From: Candidatus Helarchaeota archaeon
Lineage (GTDB): Archaea; Asgardarchaeota; Lokiarchaeia; Helarchaeales; HEL-GB-A
Reading direction: 5' to 3'
Length of the DNA: 9,659 bases
Assembly (NCBI GenBank): GCA_013375405.1
Contig: JABXJU010000173.1
Span: forward strand, 1-9,659
Of the stretch, positions 6,565-9,659 are shown piece by piece (the first letter of the stretch is position 1; each line of letters opens with the position of its first letter). The translations under genes were made by a program, and so were the position numbers. The notes below the pieces were generated by a model that had not been told where the DNA came from, ran no database searches, and was given only the letters and a program-made list of their open reading frames with translations.

Positions 6565-7419
6565 TTAATTATAAATAGCGAGTATAAAAGCGATTATTTC
6601 AATAACCACCCCGATTTTTAACAATGAACTTATTTTTGTAAAACATTTTTTTTCTAATACACTTTTGAAGGTAAGATAACATGCAATAGATATAAATATC
6701 AAGCCTATAATCATTGGATAAATAAATAGGAAGGAAATACTAACATTTACATATATTATAGGAAGTACAAAAAAGATAATTGCAAAAAGTTGAAAGATTA
6801 AAGAAAATTTCAAGATTTTCTGGTCATCATCAGTAATCTCTGATGGACTTTCATCTTCTTCCCCTTCGCCATCATTAAATCCCCTTACTAACTCCCGCGA
6901 TAACTGTAAAAAGAAGGCTGTTAAGAAGAAGAAATAAATAAAGATTGGAATTATTGGAGAATTTAATACTCCCCCATAAAGTAATCCGATTGTAAATGCA
7001 AGGCTTACGACGATATTTTCAATGAGGACGTTTTTCCTTCCTTGAACAGCGTATAAACCTAAAGAAAGCCAAAGAATGCCAACAGCAGCAACAAAATATA
7101 TGATAAAAAAATCTAAATCATTGATCACAAGATTATAAACCGCAATGGTACTTCCAATGATGTACATCACCCCAAATACAAACATTCCCCGAAATATCTT
7201 TGCTGGTTTTACCGTTATTGAACTATTCTGAGATGATTCTTCCAAAGTCTGGACAATTTCAATAACAAATAATCCCGATATAGCAAGGAAAAAAAATGCG
7301 ATAGGACCGTAAATTAAATTTATTGTTGCTCGACCAATTCCAATAGCTGTATTCAAAACACCGATAACAACCATTATAGAACCCTTGATGCTCGGTTTAA
7401 GAATTCTCCAAAGTTTCAA
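6565..7419 (-). CDS. Nine-helix membrane protein, degenerate UbiA-prenyltransferase-like
   Basis: The protein has 284 residues with about nine hydrophobic segments (roughly 12-30, 34-56, 76-98, 102-124, 131-152, 155-176, 202-224, 228-250, 264-284), the number typical of the UbiA superfamily. KNVLIENIVVSLAFTIGLLYGG (129-150) resembles the UbiA stretch before helix 6. LSRELVRGFNDGEGEEDE (173-190) sits where the second Asp-rich motif (EI.kD..D.eGD) belongs and keeps E176, D183 and several acidic residues. The first motif (NDxxDxxxD, normally after helix 2) is not present: residues 57-78 read as an uncharged Ser-rich loop ending KPAKIFRG, and there is no Asp in residues 1-100. UbiA enzymes join a prenyl diphosphate to an acceptor using Mg2+ held by both motifs, so catalysis is doubtful. 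The start is TTG at 7419, five bases after GGTGAT. Function unknown; general membrane protein is the fallback call. Confidence 0.75.
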   Translation of the reverse strand: MKLWRILKPSIKGSIMVVIGVLNTAIGIGRATINLIYGPIAFFFLAISGLFVIEIVQTLEESSQNSSITVKPAKIFRGMFVFGVMYIIGSTIAVYNLVINDLDFFIIYFVAAVGILWLSLGLYAVQGRKNVLIENIVVSLAFTIGLLYGGVLNSPIIPIFIYFFFLTAFFLQLSRELVRGFNDGEGEEDESPSEITDDDQKILKFSLIFQLFAIIFFVLPIIYVNVSISFLFIYPMIIGLIFISIACYLTFKSVLEKKCFTKISSLLKIGVVIEIIAFILAIYN

Positions 7420-7424
7420 AACAT

Positions 7425-7430
7425 ATCACC
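7425..7430 (-). promoter_or_regulatory. Ribosome-binding site that fixes the TTG start of the UbiA-like gene
   Basis: The minus strand reads GGTGAT, then five bases (ATGTT), then TTG. GGTGAT pairs with the conserved 16S rRNA 3' end (AUCACCUCC). The ATG inside the spacer leads at once to an out-of-frame TGA, so TTG is the usable start. The same motif and spacing occur ahead of the exported-protein gene. Confidence 0.6.
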
Positions 7431-7442
7431 GACCCATTTCAT

Positions 7443-9566
7443 TCAAACTTGTTGGAATATCCTTGTAATGTTATAAAAATCTAGTTCCAAACTCTGATTA
7501 CCATGTTGTATGATGGTTTTTTTGGTGCCAAACTCTTGTTGGCAAAAATCGGTATCAAAGCGTGGATAGGGGCCTAGATCAATATTCGTGCCATTCACGT
7601 TCATTGGGCCATCCCAGGCTACACTAACGACGCCTTGTGATGGTGATTCATAACTCACCTCATAACCTATTGCCTCTGAATTTACATCTACCTGAGCTTG
7701 TCGAATCGCAGATACGAACTGGTCAAACGAACCATGCTCATCCACACTGCCCAACTCAACTATCCATAGATTTTTATACCCCCAGACCCGAAGCTCGTAA
7801 TTTGATTCCCACCAAGTAGGCTCATGAGAATATAAAGCAATATAGCCATCCCCTTTGGCACCGAAAATCCATTTATCATGGTATCGTACTTCATCAAAAG
7901 CCCAACGAGGAAAATATGCATGTTGATAAAACTTGAAGCCCATAAAGAGATTCAAAAAGAAAACCAAAAGTTCTCCTTCTAAAGGCATCATTTCCCGGTC
8001 ATACTGAATAATACCTACATTTTTATATAAAGTAGCGCGAGGTTTCCAGCCACCTACATATAGTTGTTCAAAATCTTTGGTAATCCCACCAGGTGAATTA
8101 GTATAGACAAACGCATTGTCGTCTAGAGTCGCTTGCCAAATATGTTCTTGGAAACTATTCAATCCTTTTTGCTGATCCTGGGCTCCAGAGAGCTGATAGT
8201 GAGGCGTCCGGTATGTATAAATGTTGGCAGATTCCAAACACACGCCTTGAGTAAATAATTTTAGGGTTTCAATGTAATCACTAAGTGACAGGCCATGCAA
8301 GGTTGCTGAGATTTTAAAGAAATCAATAAGTATTTGGGGACCACAGGCCGTCATTGGATCAATATCATATTTATCTAAAATATTAAGCGTTTCATCAATT
8401 GTTTGTGGCATGTAATAGGCTTGCATTCCCCACCAGAACATCATATCACTCTCGTTATAACTTAAATTATAACTAGGACCTTCAGATACATCGATGCTAT
8501 TGCGTTCTTTATGCTCATTATATAAACTCGCATTGGCTGCGATCGCTTCCAATATAGGGGGTGGAGCATAATGATCACTAGTGGCTAAGGCCACCGCCCC
8601 AAGATTACCACTATCACCAGAGCTATGGTTCCCAATTCCAAGCATAATCCATGCTGGTTCTGCCGTACTATCCCGGGAAGCTGGTGAGGATTCACTCGTA
8701 CCAACCTTTTTATTATCATAGGTTCGCCCCGCGGTAGTCGCATACCTCCCCCCGTAATAATTCATAGCAAAACCAAAGGCAATAATGTCTAATACCATTG
8801 CAGCTTTAAATACTATCTCTTGGTCCTCAGCAAAATCCACTAAATTTACCAAGGCAGCTATATCCTCTTCTATATATACATTTGAGTGCCATTCCGCAAA
8901 TCCAAACTGCGCTCGCCAATCAAGCCATCTTATGATCAGTGGTCGTGCATGAAGCACGTGCTCCGTCCCATTCATTCCTGAATTCGTAAAGGTATCATTC
9001 GGAAAGAGTTGTCCGACCAAATATTCCGCTGTATGGTAAAGGATCTGGTGGTTTTCTGTGAAAAATATCGCTGAATCTTCGCTGGGTTCCGTGTACCAAT
9101 ATTTCCCCTTGCCAAACGCATCACAGACTTGATCTTTGATTGAAGAACCTAAAATGCTCCTATTAACATCTATATACAATAAGCGTATAAGGGAATTCAT
9201 TCTGAAATCCATGCAATCCTCATAGTTGTAAATCTTATCTAGGGAATTACTAATGCTAGATTCACTCACATTCTCTCCCAGATAGACCCGCGCAGGCTGC
9301 GCATTCAAGTTATTGCTGAACTTACAACCATTCCGATAAATATCCTGGCGTTGCTTGAATCCTACCGTGGCATTAAATAACTCAAATAGATTAAAAGTGC
9401 GATTGAAATCAGTTCTCATTGAGTACTCCCAAAGATCGTTAGATCTCAACGGATCCTTAGCCTCTAAGGGAACTAGAATAATTATTTGTGGTATGAGTAT
9501 TGCTAAGATGATGATTATATCAGCCGCTTTCTTAATTGCTTTAATTATTTTCTTTAATTTTAGAAT
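7443..9566 (-). CDS. Exported multi-sequon protein, probable (alpha/alpha)-toroid carbohydrate-active enzyme; ATT start proposed
   Basis: The first usual start codon is TTG at 9449, giving 668 aa with no signal peptide. The frame continues 39 codons upstream to an ATT at 9566 that follows GGTGAT by five bases. Those codons encode a Lys-rich start (KLKKIIKAIKKAAD), a hydrophobic run (IIIILAILIPQIIILV) and then PLEAKD, a signal peptide or anchor; total about 707 aa. In 668-aa numbering, residues 120-230 are helix-rich with conserved-looking FTENHQILYHTAEYLVGQLF (130-149), GMNGTEH (158-164), WLDWRAQFGFAEWHS (175-189) and YIEEDIAALVNLVDFAED (192-209), the style of six-hairpin toroids such as heparinase- or alginate-lyase-like proteins. 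Residues 460-665 are Trp/Tyr-rich and beta-like. Thirteen N-x-S/T sequons (N16, 26, 60, 96, 151, 160, 274, 306, 328, 332, 619, 651, 660) fit an N-glycosylated surface protein. The substrate is unknown. Its GC content is higher than its neighbours'. It is the first gene of the run, 23 bases before the UbiA-like gene. Confidence 0.8.
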   Translation of the reverse strand: MLKLKKIIKAIKKAADIIIILAILIPQIIILVPLEAKDPLRSNDLWEYSMRTDFNRTFNLFELFNATVGFKQRQDIYRNGCKFSNNLNAQPARVYLGENVSESSISNSLDKIYNYEDCMDFRMNSLIRLLYIDVNRSILGSSIKDQVCDAFGKGKYWYTEPSEDSAIFFTENHQILYHTAEYLVGQLFPNDTFTNSGMNGTEHVLHARPLIIRWLDWRAQFGFAEWHSNVYIEEDIAALVNLVDFAEDQEIVFKAAMVLDIIAFGFAMNYYGGRYATTAGRTYDNKKVGTSESSPASRDSTAEPAWIMLGIGNHSSGDSGNLGAVALATSDHYAPPPILEAIAANASLYNEHKERNSIDVSEGPSYNLSYNESDMMFWWGMQAYYMPQTIDETLNILDKYDIDPMTACGPQILIDFFKISATLHGLSLSDYIETLKLFTQGVCLESANIYTYRTPHYQLSGAQDQQKGLNSFQEHIWQATLDDNAFVYTNSPGGITKDFEQLYVGGWKPRATLYKNVGIIQYDREMMPLEGELLVFFLNLFMGFKFYQHAYFPRWAFDEVRYHDKWIFGAKGDGYIALYSHEPTWWESNYELRVWGYKNLWIVELGSVDEHGSFDQFVSAIRQAQVDVNSEAIGYEVSYESPSQGVVSVAWDGPMNVNGTNIDLGPYPRFDTDFCQQEFGTKKTIIQHGNQSLELDFYNITRIFQQV

Positions 9567-9571
9567 GTAAA

Positions 9572-9577
9572 ATCACC
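9572..9577 (-). promoter_or_regulatory. Ribosome-binding site pointing to an ATT start for the exported protein
   Basis: The minus strand carries AAAGGGTGATTTTAC followed by ATT at 9566-9564. GGTGAT is a six-base match to the anti-Shine-Dalgarno sequence and sits five bases from ATT, the same spacing as at the next gene. The TGA inside the motif is in frame and closes the reading frame upstream, so no ATG, GTG or TTG is available between it and 9449. Confidence 0.5.
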
Positions 9578-9626
9578 CTTTCGTGCAATATTTCACTTAA
9601 TAATAAAAAAATCAAATTAATACTTT

Positions 9627-9633
9627 TTTTATA
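9627..9633 (-). promoter_or_regulatory. Candidate TATA box for the six-gene run
   Basis: The minus strand reads TATAAAA preceded by purine-rich bases (AAAATGATG) that could act as a BRE. It lies about 50 bases upstream of the GGTGAT motif. Initiation near 9605 would leave a short leader before the proposed start. The region 9567-9659 otherwise holds only a 32-codon out-of-frame reading frame judged spurious. Confidence 0.45.
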
Positions 9634-9659
9634 CATCATTTTGAAATCATCGTGGTCTA

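Noticed and set aside
9355..9570. Plus-strand 71-codon frame with a hydrophobic C-terminus
   Set aside because: It is antisense to the N-terminus and signal sequence of the exported protein; its hydrophobicity mirrors that segment.
9541..9639. A 32-codon minus-strand reading frame starting ATGATG (MMYKKSINLIFLLLSE...), signal-peptide-like
   Set aside because: It overlaps the candidate TATA box and the GGTGAT motif, has no ribosome-binding site, and is out of frame with the exported protein. A frameshift joining it to the downstream frame would give a different N-terminus, but the GGTGAT-ATT arrangement explains the region more simply.
1..9659. tRNA, rRNA, CRISPR arrays, insertion sequences
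   Set aside because: No cloverleaf-like segment, regularly spaced repeats, transposase frame or terminal repeats were seen in reading both strands.

Overview
The window most likely comes from an archaeon, and probably an Asgard archaeon. The DNA is AT-rich. It shows TATA-box-like promoters, ribosome-binding sites of the GGTGAT type, a two-protein radical SAM lipoyl-synthase set of the kind known from Thermococcus, and an Arf-like small GTPase fused to an apparent longin domain and coiled coils. The GTPase is the main reason for suggesting Asgard; the assignment is inference, not proof. All eight genes lie on the minus strand, so transcription runs from high to low coordinates.

From the right edge: a short promoter region (9567-9659) precedes a large exported protein of about 707 residues (9566-7443), probably an (alpha/alpha)-toroid carbohydrate-active enzyme with a C-terminal beta-rich part. 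Its signal sequence becomes visible only if translation starts at a non-canonical ATT. Next come a nine-helix membrane protein with a degenerate UbiA-prenyltransferase fold (7419-6565); a biotin-synthase-like radical SAM protein (6542-5547); a LipM/LplA-family acyltransferase (5550-4780, 4-bp overlap); a second compact radical SAM protein (4761-3763); and a cobalamin-binding-domain radical SAM protein (3703 or 3736-2150). The junctions among these six genes are an overlap or short gaps (at most 59 bases), so they could form one operon ending near a stem-loop at 2109-2127.

After about 250 bases with a perfect inverted repeat and a TATA-like site, a second unit encodes the longin-GTPase-helical-coiled-coil protein (1903-458). 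Thirteen bases later comes a coiled-coil protein (444-1) that runs off the left edge.

Three themes stand out. First, there is a lipoyl-assembly cassette: an octanoyl/lipoyl transferase between two radical SAM sulfur-insertion candidates. Second, an exported glycan-type enzyme and a UbiA-like membrane protein appear to be co-transcribed with that cassette. Third, a eukaryote-like GTPase carries its own longin domain in cis and has a coiled-coil neighbour, an arrangement that recalls SR-beta/SRX or Arf/golgin partnerships. No tRNA, rRNA, CRISPR array or insertion sequence was seen.
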